Positions 1 through 7,146 of a stretch of 64,000 nucleotides of DNA are shown here, piece by piece. The notes below the pieces were generated by a model. The model made no database searches. It was not told where the DNA came from and saw nothing but the letters and a program-made list of their open reading frames with translations. Origin of the DNA: Herbidospora yilanensis (GTDB lineage Bacteria; Actinomycetota; Actinomycetes; Streptosporangiales; Streptosporangiaceae); NCBI RefSeq assembly GCF_001570565.1, contig NZ_BBXE01000039.1, positions 42,084-106,083 of the forward strand. Direction: 5' to 3'. Position numbers and translations under genes: made by a program. The first letter of the stretch is position 1; every line of letters begins with the position of its first letter.

Positions 1-82
1 ATGTGAGAAACACCGCTCAGAAATCCGCCGCCGCGTCGTCAGTCCTGGTAGCCCCTCGCCGCCCTCGGAAGGATTGACGACC

Positions 83-1090
83 ATGACCGACGCCAGACCG
101 CTCGGCGACGACGAGGCCGCGTTCATCGCGGCGGCCCGCTCGAACGACGCGGCACCGTTCACGCTCATCACCGAACGCTACCGGCGTGAGCTGCAGGTGC
201 ACTGCTATCGGATGCTCGCGAACTACGAGGACGCCCAGGACCTGACGCAGGAGACGTTCCTGCGGGCATGGCACAAGCGGGAGTCGTTCAAGGGCCACGC
301 CGCCCTGCGGACCTGGTTGTACCGGATCGCGACGAACGCCTGCCTCGACTTCCTGGACAAGCGCGACGACCGCACACCCGCGCCCGCCGAACTGCCGGGC
401 GCCGGCTCCGAAGTGCTCTACCTGCAGCCCTACCCCGACCGGATGCTCCCGGAGGACCCGCAGGAATCGGTGGTGGCGCGCGAGACGATCGAGCTGGCCT
501 TCATCGTCGCCGTCCAGCACCTGCCGCCGCGGCAGCGGGCGGTGTTCGTCCTGCGCGACGTCCTCGGCTGGCCGGCGTCGGAGGCCGCCAACGCCCTTGA
601 GCTGACCGTGCCATCGGTGACCAGCGCACTGCAGCGGGCCCGCGTGACGATGCGCACGCGGCTACCCGACCACCGCCTCGACTGGCGCAGCCCCGCCAGG
701 CACGAGTTGTCGGACGACGAGCGCGGCGTGGTGAAGTCGTACATGGAGGCCCATGAGCGCAACGACCTCGACGGGCTGACCGCCCTGCTGCGCGACGACC
801 TGCGCTTCGTGATGCTGCCCGAGGCGGGCACCCTGACCGTCACGGCCAAGGACGCGGTGGACGGCTGGGTCACCGGTGGGCTCTTCCAGCGCGGCTACGA
901 CGACTGGCGCTGCGTCGCCACGACGGTCAACCGCATGCCCGCCGCCGCACTGTACCGCCGCACCCCCGGCGACCCGGAACACCGCTTGTTCACCATCGCG
1001 GCCCTGCACATCGTCGACGGGAGGATCGCCGAACTCACCGGATTCGACGCCCGCGACAAACCATGGCTGGGCCTGCCCGTGACGCTGTGA
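83..1090 (+). CDS. ECF sigma factor with C-terminal SnoaL-like domain (SigJ/SigX5 type)
   Basis: Alternative RNA polymerase sigma factor of 335 residues. Region 2 lies at about residues 12-85 (YRMLANYEDAQDLTQETFLR is the conserved segment), region 4 at about 135-195 (LPPRQRAVFVLRDVLGWPA, helix-turn-helix). The last ~120 residues resemble the SnoaL/NTF2-like extension of ECF41/ECF56-type factors, in which the tail modulates activity without a classical anti-sigma factor. I chose ATG 83 because GGAAGGA ends 9 bases upstream; the TTG at 74 would have no spacing. A reductase gene lies convergently 12 bp downstream. Length is normal for the family. The inducing signal and target promoters cannot be seen. 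Confidence 0.9.
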   Translation: MTDARPLGDDEAAFIAAARSNDAAPFTLITERYRRELQVHCYRMLANYEDAQDLTQETFLRAWHKRESFKGHAALRTWLYRIATNACLDFLDKRDDRTPAPAELPGAGSEVLYLQPYPDRMLPEDPQESVVARETIELAFIVAVQHLPPRQRAVFVLRDVLGWPASEAANALELTVPSVTSALQRARVTMRTRLPDHRLDWRSPARHELSDDERGVVKSYMEAHERNDLDGLTALLRDDLRFVMLPEAGTLTVTAKDAVDGWVTGGLFQRGYDDWRCVATTVNRMPAAALYRRTPGDPEHRLFTIAALHIVDGRIAELTGFDARDKPWLGLPVTL

Positions 1091-1102
1091 TCGGAGGAGT
1101 GC

Positions 1103-1687
1103 TCATCGCCTCGTCTCGTATCGGGTCAGCACCACGCCGCCGGGAAATGTCCGCGTCTCGACCAGCTTCAGGTTCACCCAGCCGTCCAGCGCGGTGAAGA
1201 ACGGCGTGCCGCCGCCCACCAGGACCGGCACGGTGACCAGCGCGTACTCGTCGATCAGCCCGGCCCGCATGGCCGCCCCGGCGAGCGTCGCGCCGCTGAT
1301 GTCCATCGGGCCGCCGTCTTCGGCCCTGAGCCGGGCGATCTCGGCGACCGCGTCGCCGGTGACCAGGCGGGTGTTCCAGTCGACCTTGTCGATCGTCGAT
1401 GAGAACACCACCTTCGGCATGTCCCGCCAGAGGCGCGCGAATCCGGCCTCCGCCGGGGTGGCGCCGGGCCGCTGGTCGCCGGTCGGCCAGTGGGAGCTCA
1501 TCATTTCCCACACCTTGCGCCCGTACAGCGTCAGTTCGCTCGCCCGCATCTGGTCGTACCACCACTGGAACAACTCGGCGCTCGGCGACGAGTCGGGTCC
1601 CTCCCCGCCACCCCAGCCGATGTCGTCGCCGGGCGCGGCGATGTAGCCGTCCAGGGTCACGTTCATGCCGAAGAACAGTTTCCGCAT
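1103..1687 (-). CDS. Dihydrofolate reductase / RibD C-terminal family protein
   Basis: Cytosolic NADPH-dependent reductase-like protein of 194 residues with the RibD C-terminal/DHFR-like fold. It opens with the family pattern MRKLFFGMNVTLDGYIA, then a Trp/Gly-rich loop, LTLYGRKVWEMM near residue 55, VVFSSTIDKVDW near 95 and a C-terminal GGGTPFF (about residue 165). Such stand-alone proteins are common beside ECF sigma factors in actinomycetes, but their substrate is usually unknown, so folate or riboflavin metabolism should not be assumed. It is convergent with the ECF sigma gene. Start is ATG 1687 (cat on the + strand). Confidence 0.85.
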   Translation of the reverse strand: MRKLFFGMNVTLDGYIAAPGDDIGWGGGEGPDSSPSAELFQWWYDQMRASELTLYGRKVWEMMSSHWPTGDQRPGATPAEAGFARLWRDMPKVVFSSTIDKVDWNTRLVTGDAVAEIARLRAEDGGPMDISGATLAGAAMRAGLIDEYALVTVPVLVGGGTPFFTALDGWVNLKLVETRTFPGGVVLTRYETRR

Positions 1688-1878
1688 CGTGCCAGCCTTC
1701 CGTGAGTCGATTTCACACGTACAGACGGGCGCGGCGCGAAAACCTAATCGGTGCGCGATCCGCTACGGCTTCGCCCGGCCGGCCACCCGAGCATGTCTCC
1801 CCCGCGCCACGCCCGCCCGCCGGTCCTGGGCGTGCCGGTGCTTGCTCAGCACGGGAGGACGCTCGCGGAGGGCAGATC
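1688..1878. other. Short intergenic stretch without recognised features
   Basis: 191 bp between two minus-strand genes. It would carry the promoter of the RibD/DHFR-like gene; I see no convincing -35/-10 pair, repeat or conserved reading frame here. Confidence 0.4.
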
Positions 1879-3045
1879 TCACCCTTCAACGGCCGGAGCG
1901 GACCTGAGCTCGGCCGCGACCGCCCGCTCCCGCAGCACGGCCGCCTCCGTACGCGCCGACTCCAGCTCCGACCGCAGGTCACCCAGCCGCGCCCGCTCCA
2001 GCGCGAGTTCGGCACGCAACGTGGCGACGCTCTCCTGAGCGGCCGCGTGTTCGCCGCGAAGCCGGGTCACCTCGGCCTGGGCCGCCTCCCCGGCAACCCG
2101 GAGTGCGGCCACCTCGGCCTGGCAGGTGTTCAGCTCCGCAGCCAGCACGTCCCGATCCTTCCGGGCCTGAGCCATCGCCTTCTCGGATTCACCCAGCAAC
2201 CCGGTGACCCGGGCCACCTCCGCCCTGGCCTCGGCCGCACTCGCGGCGGCGTCGGCTCGCGCCTGGTCGGCGGCCTCCGCCCGCGTGACGGCCCGATCAC
2301 GCTCGGACTCGGCCGCGTCGGCACGCGCCGCCGCCGCCGCGGCCGCCTTCTCGGCGGTGGCCACGTCTTTGCGCGCCTCCAGAACGTCCCTCTGCGCCGC
2401 GGCCGCCTTGGCCTCCGCCCGCCGGGCCTTCTTCTCGGCCTCCGTGGCCGCCGCACGAGCCTCCTGCGTCTCGGCCTCCGCGTGATCCCGCCGCGCCTCG
2501 GCCTGCTCGGCCCGCCGCCGCGCCTCGTCGGCGGCCTGCTTGGACACCCGCTCGGTCGCCGCCGCCTCGCGGAGCGCGGCCAGCGCCTGCTCCCGCGCGT
2601 TCTCGGCGTCGGTGAACGCGTTGTCCCGCTCGGCCGCCGCCTCCTCGGCACGCTGCTCGGCCTGCTGGGCGTTCCTCCGCGCGTCCTCGGTGGCGGCGCG
2701 CGCGAGCCGTACCTGCTCGAAGGCCTGCTCCCGCTCCGCACGCGCGACGGCGACCCGGGTGTGCGCCTCGGCCTGCACCGCACTGAGCCGCGCCTCGACA
2801 CCGGCCGGCGAGAGCTCGTCGGCGAGCACCTGGGCCAGCGGGGCTATCGCCGCGGCCAGGCCTTTCTCCATGCGCTCGTAGAGTTCCTCGGCGCGGGCCA
2901 GGGATCCGTCGAGGCCGGGGGTGGCGCGGCGTAGTTCGCGGGATTTCTTGGCGGCGGCCTGGCAGTCGGTCTCGGGACAGTACTCCTTCGGGCGGCCTCG
3001 GCCTTGCCGTTGCTCCAAGGGCCTGCCGCAGTGCTTGCACGTCAC
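1879..3045 (-). CDS. Zinc-finger plus long coiled-coil protein, function unknown
   Basis: 388 residues. The N-terminus carries a treble-clef-like motif CKHCGRPLEQ...YCPETDCQ (four Cys/His-type ligands in the first ~35 residues) followed by ~330 residues of Ala/Glu/Arg heptads (for example AEEAAAERDNAFTDAENARE), a long continuous coiled coil with no enzyme motif. Proteins of this architecture occur in actinomycetes and may bind DNA (KfrA-like) or serve as scaffolds; the role is unknown. I chose GTG 3045: AGGG lies 8 bases upstream, and the longer frame to 3135 reads through an AT-rich palindrome that looks non-coding. The extreme Ala/Arg coding bias produces long spurious frames on both strands. 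Confidence 0.75.
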   Translation of the reverse strand: MTCKHCGRPLEQRQGRGRPKEYCPETDCQAAAKKSRELRRATPGLDGSLARAEELYERMEKGLAAAIAPLAQVLADELSPAGVEARLSAVQAEAHTRVAVARAEREQAFEQVRLARAATEDARRNAQQAEQRAEEAAAERDNAFTDAENAREQALAALREAAATERVSKQAADEARRRAEQAEARRDHAEAETQEARAAATEAEKKARRAEAKAAAAQRDVLEARKDVATAEKAAAAAAARADAAESERDRAVTRAEAADQARADAAASAAEARAEVARVTGLLGESEKAMAQARKDRDVLAAELNTCQAEVAALRVAGEAAQAEVTRLRGEHAAAQESVATLRAELALERARLGDLRSELESARTEAAVLRERAVAAELRSAPAVEG

Positions 3046-3060
3046 GAAGATCACCCTAGC

Positions 3061-3094
3061 ATTTTCGATTTTCTGGAAACAGAAAATCGAAAAT
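3061..3094 (-). promoter_or_regulatory. Perfect 15-bp AT-rich palindrome in the leader of the coiled-coil gene
   Basis: Arms ATTTTCGATTTTCTG (3061-3075) and its exact reverse complement (3080-3094) flank a 4-base loop GAAA. It lies 16 bp upstream of the GTG start at 3045 and is strikingly AT-rich in a GC-rich window. It could be a regulator binding site or a 5'-UTR hairpin that controls translation. No run of T follows on the minus strand, so a simple terminator is less likely. Confidence 0.7.
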
Positions 3095-3129
3095 TGAGAT
3101 CCGTTGTGTCGGGGGTGTAGATGATCTTC

Positions 3130-3151
3130 CAACATAATCCTCGTTATGTTG
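3130..3151. repeat. Second inverted repeat, 8-bp arms
   Basis: CAACATAA (3130-3137) and TTATGTTG (3144-3151) separated by 6 bases (TCCTCG). It lies 36 bp from the 15-bp palindrome and is likewise AT-rich. A symmetric operator for a dimeric repressor upstream of the coiled-coil gene is the simplest reading. Confidence 0.55.
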
Positions 3152-3482
3152 ATGTACGGTGCTGCTGTCCACGGGGAGCTCAGATCGCGGTTGTCCTGGC
3201 TCAGTGATAGTGATGCCGACTCACCGAACCTGATGCGAAGGGAGCCTGAATCTGACGCCGCGGCTCAGCGAACCTGACGCTCAGCTCGGCGATGCTCCCG
3301 CTCCGAACGTGTCGGTGGCCGCCCGCCCGTCGCTCTATGCCGCGACCGACTGGGCCCTGGACGGCGAGACGGGCCTGGTCATCGGTCCGGAGGCGGGACC
3401 GGTCGCGGCGTACCCGCCGAGCCTGGACACACGCACGATCACCGCGATCCTGGCCTTGAGGAAACCGTGATCAGGCCCGGTC
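3152..3482. pseudogene. Intergenic region with a small orphan frame (gene remnant?)
   Basis: A 54-codon plus-strand frame (GTG 3309 to TGA 3470) encodes VSVAARPSLYAATDWALDGE and then a Pro/Gly-rich tail ending in ILALRKP. It is coding-like but too short to assign and has no clear ribosome site. It may be the 3' end of a lost gene. Upstream, the near-identical blocks CTCACCGAACCTGATGCG (about 3211) and CTCAGCGAACCTGACGCT (about 3264) repeat; such repeats can be insertion-element ends. Confidence 0.3.
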
Positions 3483-4013
3483 ATGCTCACGAACATGGTG
3501 ATCGTCAAGCGATCGGCCGGCGGGGCCGCGGCCGGGAGTCTCGTCTGCATCGTGGTCCTGCTGGTCGCCCTCGCCCCGTTCTGGCTTCCGCTTCCGCTGC
3601 CCACACTGTTCTTGACGGCCCCTCTTGCGGTCCCCGCCAGGGTGATCGTGGCCGGGCCTCTTCTCCGTGCGTTCCAGGTGCGGCCCGCGTGGCCGGCGGC
3701 CCTGCTGGGATGCGTCCTGTCCCTGGCTGGGATCCATCTGGTCCGCCAGTACGAGTATGCGTCGAACCTGCTGGTGGCGGCGGTCGTGGTCGCGGCCTAC
3801 GGGGTGGCGGCGGCCGTTTCCCCTGGTGGCGCGCCATCTTTTGTGGGCGCGCAGGGCCAGCCGGGCGGCCTCGGTGCCGGGCTGGCCGGTGTGCCCGGAC
3901 AGCCGGTGCATGGTGCGGATGGCGGCGATGGCCTGCTCGATGCTGTCCGGGGCCTGATCCTCGGCGCACAGCGCGGCGGAGTATTCGGCCAGGGTGTGGC
4001 CGGTGGCGGGTAG
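3483..4013 (+). pseudogene. Membrane-protein fragment fused to antisense of an integrase remnant
   Basis: The first ~108 residues are strongly hydrophobic with about four predicted membrane segments (SLVCIVVLLVALAPFWLPLP is the first). From about base 3815 on, the same DNA encodes tyrosine-recombinase sequence on the opposite strand, so the Gly-rich C-terminal half of this frame is antisense noise. I read it as a small membrane-protein gene whose 3' end was replaced at a recombination junction. No family is recognised. Confidence 0.4.
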
Positions 4014-4033
4014 CGGGACGCCACGATGGTGTA
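3815..4033 (-). pseudogene. Tyrosine recombinase (phage-type integrase) fragment
   Basis: The minus strand reads LAEYSAALCAEDQAPDSIEQ, then AIAAIRTMHRLSGHTGQPGT and EAARLALRAHKRWRATRG, the typical N-terminal SAM-like core-binding domain of actinobacterial site-specific integrases. There is no start upstream, and downstream (below ~3815) the homology stops, so the catalytic domain with R-H-R-Y is absent. It is a dead remnant of an integrated element. Confidence 0.6.
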
Positions 4034-4222
4034 CGACGCCGATGGGGAACGCTTGATCCGCCGCGACTCTGACGGCACCGCGACCCGCTACCTGGGCTCG
4101 ATGGCAATTTCCGTCAGCGGCACTACGCCGCTCCAGACGGCGAAACGGTCGCGATCCGCACCGCCGGCGCCGACCTCACCTGGTTGCTGTCTGGACTGCA
4201 CAGTTCAACGCAACTCTCCATT
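4026..4222 (+). pseudogene. RHS/YD-repeat protein fragment, frameshifted
   Basis: The plus strand starts with MVYDADGERLIRRDSDGTAT (a YD-repeat, plus RYLGSM), then after a frameshift near 4112-4120 continues in another frame as HYAAPDGETVAIRTAGADLT and WLLSGLHSSTQLS, which is also RHS-like. Only ~65 residues of an RHS core remain. RHS proteins are large polymorphic-toxin or wall proteins; here nothing functional is left. Confidence 0.55.
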
Positions 4223-4400
4223 CCGACACCGCGCGATGTCATCCACACCATCAACGGTAAAGGCCTCGACGCGCTGGACCGTAAATGGGGAGGTGGCCAT
4301 TCCCGCCTGATCACACAGGATTCACCAGAGCATGAATTCGATCGTGCAGGACGCAGTTCTTTGGAACGTACGCCACGCGTGGTCGCCAAATAGATCAGCG
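4223..4400 (+). pseudogene. IS630-type transposase fragment
   Basis: RDVIHTINGKGLDALDRKWG (plus GGHSRLI) matches the helix-turn-helix linker region of IS630-family transposases (usual form VIHxFNxxGLxALxPxWxGGRPR). The DDE domain is missing and the frame degenerates after about 4320. It joins directly to the RHS fragment, which suggests successive insertions and deletions. Confidence 0.5.
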
Positions 4401-4807
4401 GTAACGCCGGATGTGCCAGCCAGTTCCCTGAACGGCGCTTAGCGGGGCAATCCGGACGACCTCGCCGGTGTGCGGGGCGTGGACCACCTGCTCGGTCGTC
4501 CTCCGTCCCTCCTAAAGAGGGGCAGCCAAGGCGGGGACCGGGTCTCCCGGCCATTGGTGAGTTTGGCCGCAAGCTCCTCATCGGAGTGGCTGCCGCCTTC
4601 ACCCGATGCGTCGCATGGGTGCTGCGGGCAGACCCAGGCACCCAAGTGGAAATTGTTGGCTTGAGTGTCGTGGTGAGCAGGTGCCCGATCGTCTTTCAAG
4701 TGAGGCTTGGCTCAGCCGACCCGTGTGCACAGCGGGCAGGGGTCTCGCCCGCTCACGCTCCTGAAGGAGCACGGAAAGATCCACTCAGTGGAGGAAGAAG
4801 GCACATC
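4401..4807. other. Intergenic, no recognisable gene
   Basis: About 400 bp after the transposase fragment with lower coding potential on both strands. The only functional site I can support is the ribosome-binding GGAGG just before the VOC gene (about 4790). A promoter for the 4808-6787 operon should lie here, but I cannot place one with confidence. Confidence 0.4.
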
Positions 4808-5203
4808 ATGCATCCGATGTTGAACACGATCGACATCGTGGTCTCCGACATGGCGGCGTCCGTGGAGTTCTACGCCCGGCTGGGGCTCGACTTCAAGCTC
4901 GACCCGCACTCCCCCGAGCACGCCGGCTGCGACCTGCCCAACGGTCTGCACCTCATGCTCGACACCGAGGCCTTCCGCACCCCGTTCCTGCCCGGCTGGA
5001 AGGCCCCGGTCGGCGGCCCGCGCACCCTGCTGTGCTTCCAGTTCGAAAGCCCGGCCGAGGTCGACGCCGCCTACGCGGAGCTGACCGCAGCCGGATACAA
5101 GGGCCTGGCCGAGCCGTTCGACGCCTTCTGGGGTCATCGGTACGCCACCATCGCCGACCCCGACGGCAACGGCGTCGACCTCTACGCGACGCTGCCGGCC
5201 TGA
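4808..5203 (+). CDS. VOC-family (glyoxalase/bleomycin-resistance fold) protein
   Basis: 131 residues with the paired beta-alpha-beta-beta-beta modules of the vicinal oxygen chelate fold: MNTIDIVVSDMAASVEFYARL-type opening and a C-terminal YATIADPDGNGVDLYA, which contains the usual metal-binding Glu/Asp-region signature. Start ATG 4808 follows GGAGGAAG. It precedes a DGPF protein and an ECF42 sigma factor by 31 bp and probably shares their transcript; VOC and DGPF genes are common partners of ECF42 factors. The substrate is unknown. Confidence 0.85.
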   Translation: MHPMLNTIDIVVSDMAASVEFYARLGLDFKLDPHSPEHAGCDLPNGLHLMLDTEAFRTPFLPGWKAPVGGPRTLLCFQFESPAEVDAAYAELTAAGYKGLAEPFDAFWGHRYATIADPDGNGVDLYATLPA

Positions 5204-5234
5204 CGAGACGACCGAGGTAAGGGGGGAACCGAAG

Positions 5235-5576
5235 GTGAAGTACGTCCTGATGTTCGTGGAGACCGAAGAGTTCGCCAAGGAACTGGAGGCGATGGGCGCG
5301 CTGGAGCGCGAGGACGCCTACGCGGCGGTCGGCCGCTGGTTCGCCGAACACGCCACCAAGATCACCCACCACACCCATCTGGCTCCGGTGCACACCGCGA
5401 CCACGATGCGGCTGCGGCGGGGCGACGAACCGGTGGTGACCGACGGGCCGTTCGTGGAGGGCAAAGAGGTGGTCACCGGGTTCGCCGAGGTCGAGGTGGC
5501 CGACCTCGACGAGGCGCTGAAGATGGCCAGATCCTGGCCCGCGTGCCCGATCGTGGAGATCCGCCCCGCCTCATGA
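5235..5576 (+). CDS. DGPF/YciI-family protein, ECF42 partner
   Basis: 113-residue ferredoxin-like-fold protein with the diagnostic DGPF motif (VTDGPFVEGKEVVTGFAEVE, about residues 64-83) and YciI-type ends (MKYVLMFVETEEFAKELEA; CPIVEIRP). DGPF proteins are the hallmark genetic partners of ECF42 sigma factors and are typically part of their regulon. Start GTG 5235. Its stop overlaps the sigma factor start by ATGA, so translation is probably coupled. Confidence 0.9.
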   Translation: MKYVLMFVETEEFAKELEAMGALEREDAYAAVGRWFAEHATKITHHTHLAPVHTATTMRLRRGDEPVVTDGPFVEGKEVVTGFAEVEVADLDEALKMARSWPACPIVEIRPAS

Positions 5577-6787
5577 CCGGTGCCAACTCCGAGCGGGTGA
5601 GCCAGGAGGCGCTGGCCCGGGTGGTGCGTGACCACGCGGGCCGGCTCGCCGCCTCCCTCGTCTCGCTGCTCGGCGACTTCTCGGCGGCCGAGGATCTCGT
5701 CCAGGACGCGGTGGAGACCGCACTGCGGCGCTGGCCGGTGGAAGGGGTGCCAGACCGCCCGGACGCGTGGTTGTTCACCGTCGCCCGTCGGCGCGGGCTC
5801 GATGTGCTGCGCAGGGAGACGAACTACCGCGCCAAGCTCGCGCAGCTCCAGTGGGTCGAGCCGGCCCCGAAGGATGATCGGCTGCAGCTGATCTTCACCT
5901 GCTGCCATCCCGCGCTGTCCCTCGAGGCCAGGATCGCGCTGACGCTCCGGGTGGTGTGTGGCCTGAGTACCGCGCAGATCGCCGCCGCGTTTCTGGTGCC
6001 GGAGACCACCGTGGCGCAGCGGCTGACGCGCGCCAAACGGAAGATCACCGAAGCGGGTATCCCCTACCGGATCCCGGACGGCGGCGACCTGTCCGAGCGG
6101 CTCGACGGCGTGCTCGCCGTCATCTACCTGCTGTTCAACGAGGGCTACCTGTCCAGCGGCGGGACTCGGGCGCAGGCCCGCGACCTCGTCGACGACGCCG
6201 AATGGCTGGCCAGCCTGCTGGCCGGGCTCATGCCGGACGAACCGGAGGTGGCGGGGCTGCTGGCGTTGATCCGGCTGCATCGAGCGCGTGGCGCCGCCCG
6301 GTTCGACGACCGGGAACAGCTCGTGCTGCTCGCTGACCAGGATCGCGGCTTGTGGGACCACGAGGCGATCGGCGCGGCCACCGCGCTGCTGGTGCGCGCC
6401 GCGCGGGCCCACCGGCGGCCAGGTCCCTACCAACTGCAGGCGGCGATCGCCGCCTGCCACGCCGAGGCCGAGAGCTTCGAGAGCACCGACTGGCCGCAGA
6501 TCGTGGTCCTGTACGACATGCTGCTGCACCTGGCGCCCTCGCCGATCACCCGGCTGCACCGGGCGATCGCCCTGCGATATGCCGTCAGCCCGGAGGCGGC
6601 GCTGGACGAACTGAAGGACCTCGATCGGGACCTGGAGAACTATCCGCTGCTCCACGCCACCCGCGCCGAACTCCTGCGCGCGCTGGGCCGGAGTCAGGAG
6701 GCCAGGGAGTGCGATGAGCGGGCGCTGGCGCTGACCGCCAACCCCGCTCAGCAGGCACTGCTGGCAGAACGGCTGAGCTGGAACTGA
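5573..6787 (+). CDS. ECF42-type sigma factor with long C-terminal extension
   Basis: 404 residues, about twice a minimal ECF sigma. Region 2: VSLLGDFSAAEDLVQDAVET (about 28-47); region 4: LRVVCGLSTAQIAAAFLVPE (about 123-142). The remaining ~200 residues form an all-helical, TPR-like extension (YLLFNEGYLSSGGTRAQARD, LIRLHRARGAARFDDREQLV, YPLLHATRAELLRALGRSQE) characteristic of ECF42, where the tail is needed for activity instead of an anti-sigma factor. The start overlaps the DGPF stop. Family length is normal. Confidence 0.92.
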   Translation: MTGANSERVSQEALARVVRDHAGRLAASLVSLLGDFSAAEDLVQDAVETALRRWPVEGVPDRPDAWLFTVARRRGLDVLRRETNYRAKLAQLQWVEPAPKDDRLQLIFTCCHPALSLEARIALTLRVVCGLSTAQIAAAFLVPETTVAQRLTRAKRKITEAGIPYRIPDGGDLSERLDGVLAVIYLLFNEGYLSSGGTRAQARDLVDDAEWLASLLAGLMPDEPEVAGLLALIRLHRARGAARFDDREQLVLLADQDRGLWDHEAIGAATALLVRAARAHRRPGPYQLQAAIAACHAEAESFESTDWPQIVVLYDMLLHLAPSPITRLHRAIALRYAVSPEAALDELKDLDRDLENYPLLHATRAELLRALGRSQEARECDERALALTANPAQQALLAERLSWN

Positions 6788-6791
6788 CTCC

Positions 6792-7094
6792 TCAGGCGGC
6801 GGGACGTATCTCCACGACCGGGCAGGCGGGCCATGCCCGCGCCAGCCGCAGGGCTTCGTCGAGGTCGGCGACCTCGATCTCGGCGTAGCCGCTGAAGGTT
6901 TCCGGGCCGTCGCCGACCGTCCCGTCGATGATCGCCTCAGACCGTACAGTAGTGGCGGTATGGGGGTGCTTCAGGCTAGTCCAATGGGTGATCTTGTCGG
7001 CGTTCTCGGCTAACCACCGTCCGACGGCCTCGAAGGCGATGTCCTGTTCGGCCTCGTACGACTCGGTTTCGAAGAACATCAGGACGTACTTCAC
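6792..7094 (-). CDS. Second DGPF/YciI-family protein
   Basis: 100 residues, clearly paralogous to the DGPF protein at 5235 (MKYVLMFFETES, ADLDEALRLARAWPACPVVEIRP). The motif is altered to GDGPETFSGYAEIEV, with a shortened loop before it. It is convergent with the ECF42 gene, 4 bp apart, and therefore has its own promoter. Possibly a regulon member rather than an operon partner. Start ATG 7094. Confidence 0.85.
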   Translation of the reverse strand: MKYVLMFFETESYEAEQDIAFEAVGRWLAENADKITHWTSLKHPHTATTVRSEAIIDGTVGDGPETFSGYAEIEVADLDEALRLARAWPACPVVEIRPAA

Positions 7095-7146
7095 GGCGAT
7101 CCTCCCTGGCGATGGCGTTCATCAGGAAGACGATCGGAAACCGGGC

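Noticed and set aside
1399..2934. Long plus-strand frame opposite the coiled-coil gene
   Set aside because: It is a shadow produced by the extreme GC bias and Ala/Arg/Glu repeats of the minus-strand gene; its product is Arg/Gly-rich with no domain.
3061..3094. Palindrome as intrinsic terminator
   Set aside because: It precedes the start codon of its gene by 16 bp and has no T-run on the minus strand; an operator or leader hairpin fits better.
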